From the NCBI GenBank assembly GCA_947652115.1, contig OX393565.1, forward strand, positions 6,962,021 to 7,026,020: DNA of 64,000 bases, written 5' to 3'. Position numbers and translations under genes: made by a program. Below, in pieces: positions 1-8,548 of the stretch (its first letter is position 1; each line of letters begins with the position of its first letter). The notes beneath the pieces were generated by a model that made no database searches, had not been told where the DNA came from, and saw only the letters and a program-made list of their open reading frames with translations. This DNA is from Blastomussa wellsi (lineage: Eukaryota > Cnidaria > Anthozoa > Scleractinia > Plerogyridae).

Positions 1-2
1 CC

Positions 3-812
3 CTTGACAGCTTTACAAATGACTTAAGTAAAAAAATAAAAGGTGGTTCAATAGATATACACAAGGCTATATTAAAAGTAGCGCCAAAGAAAGGTTTTGT
101 TATGCCTGGACATAGATATACAGGTCCTGGTAATCCTTTAGAGCAGCAGCTGAGATATGATCCAAACACTGGTCAAATACTTGAGATATATCAACAACCA
201 ACTGGTAAAACAGATGCTGTAAGTATGCAACATGATGTTGATTATTCTGTATGTGGAAATAAGAAAAAAAGTGATCAAGTTAAATGTAAGAATAAAGCTG
301 ATAGAAAAATGGTTAAAGCTCTTGATGCTATTCCATGGAAAGACAGACAATGGGGACATGCAATTGCTAGAAATACTATAGCAGCTAAGTCAAAATTAGG
401 TATGGGAGTAATGGATTCATTAAATGCGATTCCTGGTTATTCTGCAGCAAATAAAACTCTTTCTTCAGTCATACCAAAATTGATAAAAGAAGAAGGGGCA
501 AAAGAATCATTTGATGATTTTGCAAGTGGAGACACTATCAAACGTGCTTGGGCTGGAATTACTGGACAACAGGGAAAAATACAAAAAGAAAAGATGAGGA
601 AGCAAGGATATGCACCTGTTGAGAAAAAGAGTCAGCAAGAGGTATTTAATACTATGGCGCGTGATTATGGACCAGATTGGTATATTGGTGGGCCATATGA
701 GGATCATTGGAAATTTAATAGATTAATGTGGGATTTACAACATGGGAAACAGCTAGGTATGGGGGTTAAAAAAAACGTCAACAGCCGTCGAGTGAAGAAA
801 ACTGGCAAGTAA
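3..812 (+). CDS. PLA2-domain (parvovirus VP1u-like) virion-type protein, 5' partial
   Basis: The frame is open from the left window edge, so the true start lies outside; the ATG at 102 falls inside the domain. Just after it comes a calcium-loop motif YTGPGNPL, followed by the catalytic motif HDVDY. These are the two hallmarks of the phospholipase A2 domain of parvovirus VP1 and of related proteins in Polinton/adintovirus elements, where a role in crossing membranes at entry is assumed. The C-terminal part is lysine-rich. The frame ends 12 codons past an A AAA AAC heptamer (770-776) that would lead into the integrase frame. No promoter box is visible because the 5' end is missing. The domain call is strong from motifs; the virion role is inferred from the family. 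Confidence 0.8.
   Translation, partial: LDSFTNDLSKKIKGGSIDIHKAILKVAPKKGFVMPGHRYTGPGNPLEQQLRYDPNTGQILEIYQQPTGKTDAVSMQHDVDYSVCGNKKKSDQVKCKNKADRKMVKALDAIPWKDRQWGHAIARNTIAAKSKLGMGVMDSLNAIPGYSAANKTLSSVIPKLIKEEGAKESFDDFASGDTIKRAWAGITGQQGKIQKEKMRKQGYAPVEKKSQQEVFNTMARDYGPDWYIGGPYEDHWKFNRLMWDLQHGKQLGMGVKKNVNSRRVKKTGK
770..776 (+). promoter_or_regulatory. Candidate -1 ribosomal frameshift heptamer A AAA AAC
   Basis: Within a run of eight A's followed by C, the PLA2 frame reads AAA (771-773) AAC (774-776). This is the X XXY YYZ slippery arrangement used by several retroviruses. A -1 slip enters exactly the integrase frame, which opens at 770 directly after a TAA at 767-769. The PLA2 frame stops at 810-812, only a short way downstream. 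A one-base change in the homopolymer could produce the same picture, so programmed shifting is a hypothesis. Confidence 0.45.
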
Positions 813-1735
813 AATTAGCAGATGAATTACATACACCAATACATCGTAAATTTACTCGGCGGCGTGTGATTACAAATCATATCGATGAAATATGGGCAAG
901 TGATTTGGTTGAAATGCAGCAGTTTAGTAAATGGAATAAAGGCTATCGATATCTTCTAATGGTTATTGGTGTATTCAGTAAATATGGTTGGATTATTCCA
1001 TTAAAGGATAAGAAAGGTGAATCTGTCACTGAAGCATTTAAATCAATATTCAAAGGAGGTAGAAAACCACAATATCTTTGGGTTGATAAGGGTAAAGAGT
1101 TCTATAACAAACATGTGAAAGATTTATTAGAGAAAAATGGGATACATATGTACTCAACTGAGAATGAAGAGAAGTCCTCAGTGGTTGAAAGATGGAATAG
1201 AACAATTAAATCCAAAATGTGGAAACAGTTCACTGTTCAAGGTAATACACAATATCTTGATATGTTACCAAAATTAGTAAATCAATACAACAACACAAAA
1301 CATTCAAGCATAAAAATGACTCCAGTTGAGGCATCAAAGAAAAAGAATGAAGGAACTGTTTACTTTAATCTATATGGTGATATGGAAACATCAAAACAAA
1401 AACCGAAATTCAAAATAGGTGATAAGGTACGAATGTCTAAGTATAAAAGAAAGGTATTTGATAAGGGTTACACACCAAATTGGACAGAAGAAGTGTTCAC
1501 AGTTGATAAGATTCAATACACGAATCCAATAACTTATAAGGTAAAAGATCTCAGAGGTGAAGATATTCAGGGAAGTTTCTATGAGTTTGAGTTGTTGAAA
1601 GCTAAGCAGGATGTTTTTCGTATTGATAAAGTCATTCGTAGAGATTATAAAAAGAAACAAGCTTTAGTGAAGTGGAAGGGATATAGTGATGATTTCAATA
1701 GTTGGATTCCAATGAGGGATTTAGTAAATGTATAA
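770..1735 (+). CDS. Retrovirus-type (rve) integrase with C-terminal chromodomain
   Basis: The DDE triad is visible: D at 902-904 (context WASDLVEM), D in VDKGKEF near 1084, and E in SVVERWNR near 1186. The C-terminal 40 or so residues (about 1612-1733) form a chromodomain with VKWKGY and a SWIP motif, as is usual for Polinton integrases. The protein would insert the linear element into chromosomes. The conserved N-terminal segment just before the first catalytic D is present in this frame back to about 770, but the first in-frame ATG (914) is downstream of that D. There is no promoter box like those of the neighbouring genes, so expression by -1 frameshifting from the PLA2 gene, splicing, or a lost start are the options. 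The core itself has no stops. Confidence 0.88.
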   Translation, partial: KKRQQPSSEENWQVKLADELHTPIHRKFTRRRVITNHIDEIWASDLVEMQQFSKWNKGYRYLLMVIGVFSKYGWIIPLKDKKGESVTEAFKSIFKGGRKPQYLWVDKGKEFYNKHVKDLLEKNGIHMYSTENEEKSSVVERWNRTIKSKMWKQFTVQGNTQYLDMLPKLVNQYNNTKHSSIKMTPVEASKKKNEGTVYFNLYGDMETSKQKPKFKIGDKVRMSKYKRKVFDKGYTPNWTEEVFTVDKIQYTNPITYKVKDLRGEDIQGSFYEFELLKAKQDVFRIDKVIRRDYKKKQALVKWKGYSDDFNSWIPMRDLVNV

Positions 1736-1740
1736 ATATA

Positions 1741-1767
1741 AAAAATATATAATATATATATAGAATG
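1741..1767 (+). promoter_or_regulatory. AT-rich start box before the Bro-N gene
   Basis: The sequence ATATATAATATATATATAGA runs straight into the ATG at 1765. Near-identical boxes abut the ATGs at 2690 and 3041, so this looks like an element-specific promoter with almost no leader. That role is inferred from repetition and position. Confidence 0.5.
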
Positions 1768-2271
1768 GAACTCCAAAAAACATTGTACAAAAATGAAAAA
1801 TTAAATGTTGAAATCAATTGTTATATTGATAAGAAAAATGAGTTATGGTTTCGGGGTAAGGAGATAGCTCAGATATTGGATTACGCTGATACGAAACAAG
1901 CAATTAAAAAAAATGTACATATTGAGGATAAAAAATTAATTGATTTCAAAATATGGCAAAATCCTTCAGGGGACAAAAAATCCCCCCAAGCTTACAGCAG
2001 AAATCCTTCAGGTGTCTCAAATACGCCCCAAGCTGACAGCAAAAATCCTTCATGGACAAAAACGGTCCCCCAAGCTGACAGTAAAAATCCTTCAGGTGTC
2101 TCAAATACACCCCAAGAAACAACTCGAAAATGTTATTTTATAAATGAATCCGGTTTGTACTCATTAATGCTTTCTTCTAAAAAACCACAAGCAAAAGAAT
2201 TCAAACACTGGGTAACAAGTAAAGTATTACCATCAATTAGAAAATTAATAAAATTAACAGCAATAAATTAG
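1765..2271 (+). CDS. Bro-N domain protein with an inserted 14-residue repeat block
   Basis: The N-terminal half matches the Bro-N (BRO/ANT-type DNA-binding) pattern, with FRGKEIAQILDYADTKQAI. The second half of the domain follows, with YFINESGLYSLMLSSKK and FKHWVTSKVLPSIRK. Between them lie four units of about 14 residues beginning NPSG or NPSW, an insertion unusual for the fold. Bro-N proteins occur in many large DNA viruses and phages and bind nucleic acid; their exact role in Polintons is unknown. The start at 1765 is fixed by the abutting promoter box. The end lies in an overlap with the -1 frame of the downstream nuclease, so this may be the first half of a Bro-N plus nuclease protein. 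Confidence 0.8.
   Translation: MELQKTLYKNEKLNVEINCYIDKKNELWFRGKEIAQILDYADTKQAIKKNVHIEDKKLIDFKIWQNPSGDKKSPQAYSRNPSGVSNTPQADSKNPSWTKTVPQADSKNPSGVSNTPQETTRKCYFINESGLYSLMLSSKKPQAKEFKHWVTSKVLPSIRKLIKLTAIN
1960..2121 (+). repeat. 42-bp in-frame tandem repeat, about 3.9 units
   Basis: Units begin at 1960, 2002, 2044 and 2086, each starting AATCCTTCA and encoding NPS(G/W)...PQA-type 14-residue blocks. The unit length is a multiple of three, so copy number can change without breaking the frame. The repeats split the Bro-N domain. Confidence 0.85.
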
Positions 2272-2660
2272 TAATTGAGAATGAAAATGATTTACATTAT
2301 AAAGTTGTTAATTTTATAAGAAAAAAATACCCACAAACTCTTATGATTGCTGGTCTTGGAGAACATCAAATAACATCAAGTATGAGAATAGCATCTTGGA
2401 AGAAAGGATATATGCCAGGACAATGTGATCTCATGATAATGAATCCAACAAGTAAATATAATGCTATTTGTTTAGAATTTAAAAGCCCTACTGGTTCATA
2501 TCAAGTGAGTAAAAAACAGTTGGAAATGAAGGATATGTATATTAAAAACAAATGCAAATACTTTATCAGCAATTCTTATGATGATGTTATATTTGAAATA
2601 ATGAAACATTTGGAAGAAAGTTATAAATATTTAAAACGTAGAAATTTTAAACACAATTAA
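2241..2660 (+). CDS. VRR-NUC-like nuclease domain
   Basis: The frame opens at 2241 after a TAG and contains GYMPGQCDLMI and CLEFKSPTGSYQVS, the PD-(D/E)XK-like core of the VRR-NUC family (D, then E-x-K, then a downstream Q). Family-typical sequence (DLHYKVVNFIRK) precedes the first ATG (2343), so that ATG is unlikely to be the true start. There is no promoter box. The reading frame overlaps the end of the Bro-N gene for 31 bases and is in its -1 frame, so the domain may belong to one Bro-N/nuclease gene that is frame-broken or shifted. No canonical slippery heptamer is present in this overlap. Nuclease function is inferred from the motif. Confidence 0.68.
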   Translation, partial: KINKINSNKLVIENENDLHYKVVNFIRKKYPQTLMIAGLGEHQITSSMRIASWKKGYMPGQCDLMIMNPTSKYNAICLEFKSPTGSYQVSKKQLEMKDMYIKNKCKYFISNSYDDVIFEIMKHLEESYKYLKRRNFKHN

Positions 2661-2670
2661 AAATATAAAA

Positions 2671-2692
2671 TATATATAATATATATAGAATG
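2671..2692 (+). promoter_or_regulatory. AT-rich start box before the AT-hook/zinc-finger gene
   Basis: TATATATAATATATATAGA abuts the ATG at 2690. It shares the core of the boxes at 1741 and 3029. Confidence 0.5.
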
Positions 2693-2917
2693 GAAAATCA
2701 GACTTTAAAGAGAGGCCCTGGAAGACCAAGAAAATATTTCACTGAAGAAGAAAGAAAGACAGCAAACAGACCATACTTTACTAAATACATGTTAACTACA
2801 GAATGGAGATGTATCGACTGTGGAAATAGAAATTATACTATGGCTGGTAAATTCAGTCATTTAAAAACAAAGAAGCATAAGAAAAATGCTAACACTCAAG
2901 CTAAAAATAAGTATTAA
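2690..2917 (+). CDS. Small AT-hook and zinc-finger protein
   Basis: This 75-residue basic protein has an N-terminal AT-hook core (KRGPGRPRKY, residues 7-16). A C2H2-like finger follows: W-R-C-x2-C, then H and H in FSHLKTKKHKK. Such small DNA-binding proteins are frequent accessory genes in Polintons and large DNA viruses. The start is set by the promoter box. DNA binding in the minor groove of AT-rich DNA would suit this AT-rich element. Function beyond DNA binding is not evident. Confidence 0.75.
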   Translation: MENQTLKRGPGRPRKYFTEEERKTANRPYFTKYMLTTEWRCIDCGNRNYTMAGKFSHLKTKKHKKNANTQAKNKY

Positions 2918-3028
2918 ATTATATTTAGTTCTGAATTTGATTCAGTATTAAATTTAATACTAAACCAAATTAGCTAGCTAGCTGATATCCAAAAATAAAC
3001 GCAATTAAAGAAATATTTTTATATAAAT
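2918..3028 (+). other. Short AT-rich intergenic spacer
   Basis: It contains a short TAGCTAGCTAGCTGAT stretch and a TTAAATTTAATAC motif resembling the repeats after the polymerase. Nothing codes here. Confidence 0.5.
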
Positions 3029-3043
3029 ATATAATATAGAATG
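3029..3043 (+). promoter_or_regulatory. AT-rich start box before the DNA polymerase
   Basis: ATATAATATAGA abuts the ATG at 3041. It is shorter than the boxes at 1741 and 2671 but has the same ATATAATATA core and the same AGAATG end. Confidence 0.48.
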
Positions 3044-6000
3044 TCTTTGTTCCAGCTACTCTCAACTCGATACTACAAAACCGCTAAAAAATTAGGTCAT
3101 AAATGGTTAGATCTAGTTAGAAAAACAACCAGACAAAATGTAATTAATAATGTTGAATTACATCAAATTATTAAGAAACATAAGCAAGATAAAATCAAAA
3201 ATAAAAAATACTTGGAACAATTAGAAAAAATCAAAAAAGAGCATAAGAGAATAATGAAACAATATAAACCAAAAACTAAGATAGAGCAATTGAATCAAGC
3301 ATTGAAGGGTTATACTAAGCCTTTTGAAATTGGTATTAAAAATGATAAAGACCCACTTATACAATTAAAGTCAACAAGACAAGCACTTGCATATCATATC
3401 ATAGAAATATTAAAATCTGAAAAAGGATTAAAATTTGTTGAAACATTGAAGGTAACATTTGAAAAATTAGCAAATGATGGACAAATTAATAAAGCTGCTT
3501 ATTTTAATAGTACACCACAAACTATTATAAATGAAACTGAAATAAAAGAATCATTTAATTTATCAAAACAACAAATATTAAATAAAGTTGCTAAATGGGT
3601 ATCTGAAGGTTCTGGTTGGACTATTAAATCTGTTGATAATCATTATCTTAATGTTGTGAAATATGAACCAATGAAAGGCACATCATATATTAATCTACCA
3701 CCAGAACTTAGAAATAGTAAAAAAGGATTGATTAATATTAAGAATGAGGATAATGAATGTTTTAGATGGTGTCATATTAGATGCTTAAACCCACAAGATA
3801 AAAATCCGCAGAGGATTAAAGAATCTGATAAACAATATATACAAAAGCTAAATTATACTGGGATTGAATTCCCAGTAACTACTAAGCAGTATAATAAAAT
3901 TGAGAAGCAAAATGAGATTAACATAAATGTTTTCGGTTATGAAAACAAACAACCATATCCCATATATGTGTCAAAAGAAAAGTTTGAAGATAATGTGAAT
4001 TTATTATTGATAACTGAGTTGATAAAAGAAAAGAAAAGTACACATTATGTGCTTATTAATGATTTCAATAAGTTCATGTACAATCAAACAAAACACAAAG
4101 AAAGAAAACACTTTTGTATGCATTGTCTACAATGTTTCAGCTCTGAAAGATTATTGACTGATCATAAAGACAATTGCATCACAGTAAATGGAATACAGGC
4201 AGTAAAAATGCCTGATAAGGATAACAATATATTGAAATTTAATAATCATCATCATGAAGAATTAGTACCTTTTGTTATATATGCCGACTTTGAAGCTATA
4301 ACAGAAAAGATATCAGGCTGCCAGCAGAAAGATTCAAAGTCATATACTGAAGCATATCAAAAGCATACAGATTGCGGATTTGGCTATAAAATTGTATGTT
4401 GTTATAATGATAAATATAGCAAACCTCTTACAATATATAGAGGTGAAAAAGCTGTTTATACATTTCTTGAGAAGATGTTAGATGACGTCGAATATTGTAA
4501 AAAAGTTGTTACAAAAGAATTCAGTAACAAATTTAACTCAAAAGAATTAAAAATACCAGTCATATTTCACAACTTGAGAGGTTATGATAGCCATTTCATA
4601 ATGCAAGAGATTGGAAATATTGTTAAGAAACATGAATACATAGATAAAGAAGGTAAAAAACGTCAAATGCATATTAATGCTATACCCAACAATATGGAAA
4701 AGTATATGGCTTTCATGTTAGGTAATCATCTAACTTTTATTGACAGTTTCCAATTTATGAGTTCAAGCTTAGAAAAACTTGTAAGTAATATACCAAAAGA
4801 AGCATTAAAATATACTTCAGAAATTTTTAAAGGTAAAAAGCTTGATTTAATGGCTAGGAAAGGTGTTTATCCTTATGATTATATGGATAGTTTTGATAAG
4901 TTCAATAAAAAGCTACCAACAAAAGAAGAGTTTTACAGCATATTAAATAATGAACATATATCAGATGAAGACTATAAACATGCTCAAAATGTTTGGAATA
5001 CATTTAATTTGAAAAATATGGGAGATTATCATAATTTATACATTAAATCAGACATATTACTATTAGCTGATGTATTTGAAAACTTTAGAAAAACATGTTT
5101 ACAATATTATAAGCTAGATCCTTGTCATTATTTCTCATCTCCAGGGTTATCATGGGATGCTATGTTAAAAATGACTGATATTAAATTAGAATTAATAACT
5201 GATATTGATATGTTTTTATTCATTGAAAAGGGAATGAGAGGGGGAATCAGTTATATTGCTAATCGTTATGGAAAAGCTAATAATAAATATATGAAAAATT
5301 ATAATAAAAATGAACCATCTAAATATATTATGTATCTTGATGCTAATAATTTATATGGATGGGCTATGAGTCAATATCTTCCAACTGGAGGATTTAGATG
5401 GCTTACAGAAAAACAGATTGATAAGTTTAATGTTAATAACATCAGAGATGATAGTGAAAAAGGATATATATTAGAAGTTGATTTAGATTATCCAGAAAAA
5501 CTTCATGATTTGCATAATGACTACCCAGCTGCTGCTGAAAAAATAACTGTTCAAAAAGATATGTTATCTTATTACTGTAAAACTATTGCTGATAAATATA
5601 ATATATCAACTGGATTAGTACATAAATTAATACCTACATTAAGCGAAAAAGATAAATATGTATTACATTACAGAAACTTAAAATTATATTTAGATCTAGG
5701 TTTAAAACTAACTAATGTACATCGTGTTTTACAATTTAATCAATCTCCTTGGTTAAAACAATATATTGATTACAATACAGAAAAAAGAAAGAATGCAAAA
5801 AATTCATTTGAAAAAGATTTCTTCAAATTAATGAATAACAGTGTATTTGGTAAAACTATGGAAAACCTTAGAAAGAGAGTTGATGTAAGACTTGTAACTA
5901 ATGAAAAGAAACTATTAAAGTTAGCTAGTAAACCAACTTATGTTAGTAGTAAAATATTCAATGAAAATCTAGTAGCTGTTCATAAGATAAAAGAAACACT

Positions 6001-6601
6001 TACATTAAACAGACCTGCTTATGTAGGCATGTGCATATTAGATCTAAGTAAGACTCTCATGTATGATTTTCATTATAATTATATTAAAAAGAAGTATGGT
6101 GATAAAGCCAAACTATTATTCACAGATACTGATAGTTTAACTTATGAAATAGAGGCTGAAGATGTTTATAAAGAATTTTGGGCTGATAAAGATAAATTCG
6201 ATAATAGCGACTACGCAGAAAATTCACCTTACTTTGATAAGTCAAATAAAAAAGTAATTGGAAAGTTTAAAGATGAAGCAGCTGGTGTCCCTATTTATGA
6301 ATTTGTTGGTCTACGATCAAAAATGTACAGCTATATCAAAGATGATAACAAAGGTTGTAAGACTGCTAAAGGAATAAAAAAGAATGTAATCAAAAAAGAC
6401 ATTCAACATGAAAACTATAAAGAAACACTATTCAATAATAAACAGATGTATCATAAGATGAAAACAATCAGAAGTCAAAACCATGAACTCGGTAGTTATG
6501 AAATCAATAAAGTATCGCTCAGCTGTTTTGATGATAAAAGATACATACTAGAAGATGGTGTTACAAGTTATGCTTATGGACATTATAATATAAAACAATA
6601 A
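3041..6601 (+). CDS. polB: Protein-primed type family B DNA polymerase
   Basis: An intact 1186-residue frame. The N-terminal 350 residues are lysine-rich and unassigned, followed by a C-x2-C..H..C finger near 358-380. The exonuclease motifs are ExoI YADFEA (about 415) and ExoII FHNLRGYDSHF (about 510). Polymerase motifs are A, LDANNLYGWA (about 766); B, MNNSVFGKT (about 931); C, FTDTDSL (about 1027-1033); and the KxY-type GLRSKMYSY (about 1090). This arrangement is that of Polinton polymerases, which replicate linear genomes from terminal proteins. Length is within the family's range and no key residue is missing, so the enzyme is probably functional. It is the last gene before the element's AT-rich right end. 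Confidence 0.95.
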   Translation: MSLFQLLSTRYYKTAKKLGHKWLDLVRKTTRQNVINNVELHQIIKKHKQDKIKNKKYLEQLEKIKKEHKRIMKQYKPKTKIEQLNQALKGYTKPFEIGIKNDKDPLIQLKSTRQALAYHIIEILKSEKGLKFVETLKVTFEKLANDGQINKAAYFNSTPQTIINETEIKESFNLSKQQILNKVAKWVSEGSGWTIKSVDNHYLNVVKYEPMKGTSYINLPPELRNSKKGLINIKNEDNECFRWCHIRCLNPQDKNPQRIKESDKQYIQKLNYTGIEFPVTTKQYNKIEKQNEININVFGYENKQPYPIYVSKEKFEDNVNLLLITELIKEKKSTHYVLINDFNKFMYNQTKHKERKHFCMHCLQCFSSERLLTDHKDNCITVNGIQAVKMPDKDNNILKFNNHHHEELVPFVIYADFEAITEKISGCQQKDSKSYTEAYQKHTDCGFGYKIVCCYNDKYSKPLTIYRGEKAVYTFLEKMLDDVEYCKKVVTKEFSNKFNSKELKIPVIFHNLRGYDSHFIMQEIGNIVKKHEYIDKEGKKRQMHINAIPNNMEKYMAFMLGNHLTFIDSFQFMSSSLEKLVSNIPKEALKYTSEIFKGKKLDLMARKGVYPYDYMDSFDKFNKKLPTKEEFYSILNNEHISDEDYKHAQNVWNTFNLKNMGDYHNLYIKSDILLLADVFENFRKTCLQYYKLDPCHYFSSPGLSWDAMLKMTDIKLELITDIDMFLFIEKGMRGGISYIANRYGKANNKYMKNYNKNEPSKYIMYLDANNLYGWAMSQYLPTGGFRWLTEKQIDKFNVNNIRDDSEKGYILEVDLDYPEKLHDLHNDYPAAAEKITVQKDMLSYYCKTIADKYNISTGLVHKLIPTLSEKDKYVLHYRNLKLYLDLGLKLTNVHRVLQFNQSPWLKQYIDYNTEKRKNAKNSFEKDFFKLMNNSVFGKTMENLRKRVDVRLVTNEKKLLKLASKPTYVSSKIFNENLVAVHKIKETLTLNRPAYVGMCILDLSKTLMYDFHYNYIKKKYGDKAKLLFTDTDSLTYEIEAEDVYKEFWADKDKFDNSDYAENSPYFDKSNKKVIGKFKDEAAGVPIYEFVGLRSKMYSYIKDDNKGCKTAKGIKKNVIKKDIQHENYKETLFNNKQMYHKMKTIRSQNHELGSYEINKVSLSCFDDKRYILEDGVTSYAYGHYNIKQ

Positions 6602-6956
6602 TTCCAATAATTCCACTGATTCCAATAATTTTCATAATTTACTTAATTCCAATACTGAAATTTAATATTTATATATAATACTGAAATCCAATACTGAAAT
6701 TTAATACTGATTTATAATGGACATTATCTATACTTCGTATAGATAATATCATTCAATTCCCCAGTTTTAACAACAGGACTAATATTCAATACTTAGATTA
6801 AATACTTAGATTCAATACTGAAATTTAATACTTATATATAATACTGAAATTTAATACTGAAATTTAATACTGAAATTTAATACTGAAAATTCAGTCAAAA
6901 ATTATGCTGAAAAATTCAGTCAAAAAATTCAGTCAAAAAATTGGCTGAAAATTAAT
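6602..6956 (+). repeat. AT-rich right-end repeats of the Polinton
   Basis: Many imperfect copies of AATACTGAAATTTAA and of AAATTCAGTCA lie between 6650 and 6945, with AATTCCAATAATTCC copies at 6601-6640. At 6723-6747 there is a perfect hairpin with 10-bp arms (ATTATCTATA / TATAGATAAT) around CTTCG. No genes are visible. The position suggests the terminal or subterminal region, which in linear protein-primed elements contains the origin; that role is inferred. Confidence 0.6.
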
Positions 6957-6978
6957 GTGCTCGTACATGTGCTCGTAC
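6955..6978. repeat. 12-bp direct tandem duplication at the element boundary
   Basis: ATGTGCTCGTAC occurs twice without a spacer exactly where AT-rich element sequence gives way to the transposase region. It may mark the junction. Confidence 0.5.
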
Positions 6979-8548
6979 CCCCATTTCCTATACTACTCTT
7001 CAGGTTTGTCGACATGGAGCTACTTAGCACAGCATTTTCTTCGATGAGGTGTGCTGAGTGTGCACATTTCACCTTAGTGCTTTCAGAAAACCACTTGGAA
7101 AGGAAAGGATGTGCTTCAAGTCTTCGTGTCTTCTGTGAAAATTGTGGCTGGAAGCATGTGTTCTGGACTTCTAAAAAGCAGACTTTGAGTTTTGAGGTAA
7201 ATAGGCGATTAGTGTATTCCAAGAGGTCTATAGGAAAAGGGCATAGTGGAGCTAAGAAGTTTTGCACATTTATGAACATGCCTCCACCTCCAACAGGAAG
7301 AGCATATCAGAAGAATGCAAGAACAATTGCCAAACATATCAAGGTTATTGCGAAAAATTCAATGTCAAGTGCAGCAAAAGACATCAGGGAAACCCAGCAT
7401 GCTCAACAAGATGACATTGTGAACTGTCGCATTTCATGTGATGGTACATGGCAGAAGCGAGGGTACTCCTCACAGAATGGTTGTGTGATTGTGATGTCTG
7501 TTGACTCTGGCAAAGTCCTCGATACAGAACCACTTAGTAAAGTTTGTAAACAGTGCCAGCTTCACTCTCATTTGGATAAGAACAGTGAGGAGTACCGTAG
7601 ATGGAGGGCAGAGCACAATAATTGCAAAGCCAATTATAAAGGGTCTGCCCCAGCTATGAAAGCAGAGGGTGCAGATCGTATTTTCAGACGGTCTGTTGCA
7701 ACTCACAAACTGTGACATACTGACTTGTATTCAGATGGTGACAGCAAGAGTTACAACCAGGTCAAGGACATTTATGCTGCTGATGGCATTCAAGTTGAAA
7801 AGAAGGAGTGCATTGGACATGTCCAAAAACGAGTTGGCACAGCACTCAGGAAGCTGAAGAAAGAAACTCCTGGCCTCGGTGGAAAAGGGAAGCTAACTGA
7901 TGCCATCATTGATAGACTACAGAACTATTATGGCATTGCCATTCGTTCCAATGTTGGAGACTTAAATGGAATGAAAAAGGCAATATATGCTAGTTTCTTC
8001 CACTGTGCCTCAAGTGAAAGGCGCGATCTTCACACCCACTGTCCCACTGGGCCCTCCAGTTGGTGTGGTTTCCACCGTGACAGAAACAGCTTTAAGCATG
8101 GTCCTGGTCTGCCTGATGAAATCATTGCAAAGGTGAAGCCTGTATTTCAAAGGTTGAGTGACGATTCGTTGCTTCAAAAATGCCTTCATGGGAAAACCCA
8201 AAACCAGAATGAGGCTCTCAGGCTGTAAACGGAATGGTCTGGGAGCGGATACCCAAGGAAGTGTTTGTTGGAAGAGAGATGCTGGAATTTGGCTTGTTTG
8301 ATGCCATAAGCTACTTTAACATTGGAGCTAGAACTGTTACACAGCTACTCGAAGCCTTAAAGATCTCCCCTGGAAAATACACTGAAGAGGGGTGTAGATG
8401 CCTTGACCGGGTTCGTGTTCGCGGGGCTGAGTACAAAGAGAGAGATGAGAGGAAGAAGAGGAGAAAGGTGCTGAGGGGACAAAGAAAGAAGAAAGAAGAC
8501 AAGAACCAGCAAGCAGAGGGAGTTACCTATGCTGCTGGAGGATTTTAG
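6957..8548 (+). pseudogene. Mutator-like transposase, broken
   Basis: Conceptual translation shows FVDMELLSTAFSSMRC, a C-x2-C pair (FCENCGW), then the catalytic-core style ISCDGTWQKRGYSS. After these come YSDGDSKSY and ECIGHVQKRVGT, the layout of the Mutator-like transposase domain proteins common in cnidarians and insects. Two lesions are visible. A TGA at 7713-7715 interrupts an otherwise continuous frame between HKL and the YSDGDSK motif. Near 8215-8225 an AGGCTCTCAGGCT near-duplication of 8 bases shifts the frame, and the C-terminal basic tail continues at 8234-8548. The 5' end is probably cut by the Polinton: coding similarity begins near 7000, after a TTCAG that could be an old acceptor. 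Confidence 0.75.

Larger units (their letters stand above)
1..6956 (+). mobile_element. Polinton/Maverick (adintovirus-like) element, right-hand part
   Basis: A block of AT-rich, tightly packed, same-strand genes encodes the signature set of Polinton-type elements: PLA2-domain protein, retrovirus-type integrase, Bro-N protein, VRR-NUC-like nuclease, AT-hook/zinc-finger protein and a protein-primed family B DNA polymerase. The left end, with the expected capsid, packaging ATPase and protease genes, is outside the window. The right boundary is inferred from the end of the AT-rich TACTGAAATTTAA repeats and the start of unrelated, GC-richer transposase sequence near 6957. No terminal inverted repeat can be tested because the other end is missing. 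The long intact polymerase frame suggests recent integration or recent activity; the two -1 frame breaks leave open whether the copy is fully functional. Confidence 0.88.

Noticed and set aside
6723..6747. loxP-like site (contains ACTTCGTATA)
   Set aside because: Arms and loop lengths differ from loxP (10-5-10 here) and the local sequence is AT-rich repeat; the resemblance is coincidental.
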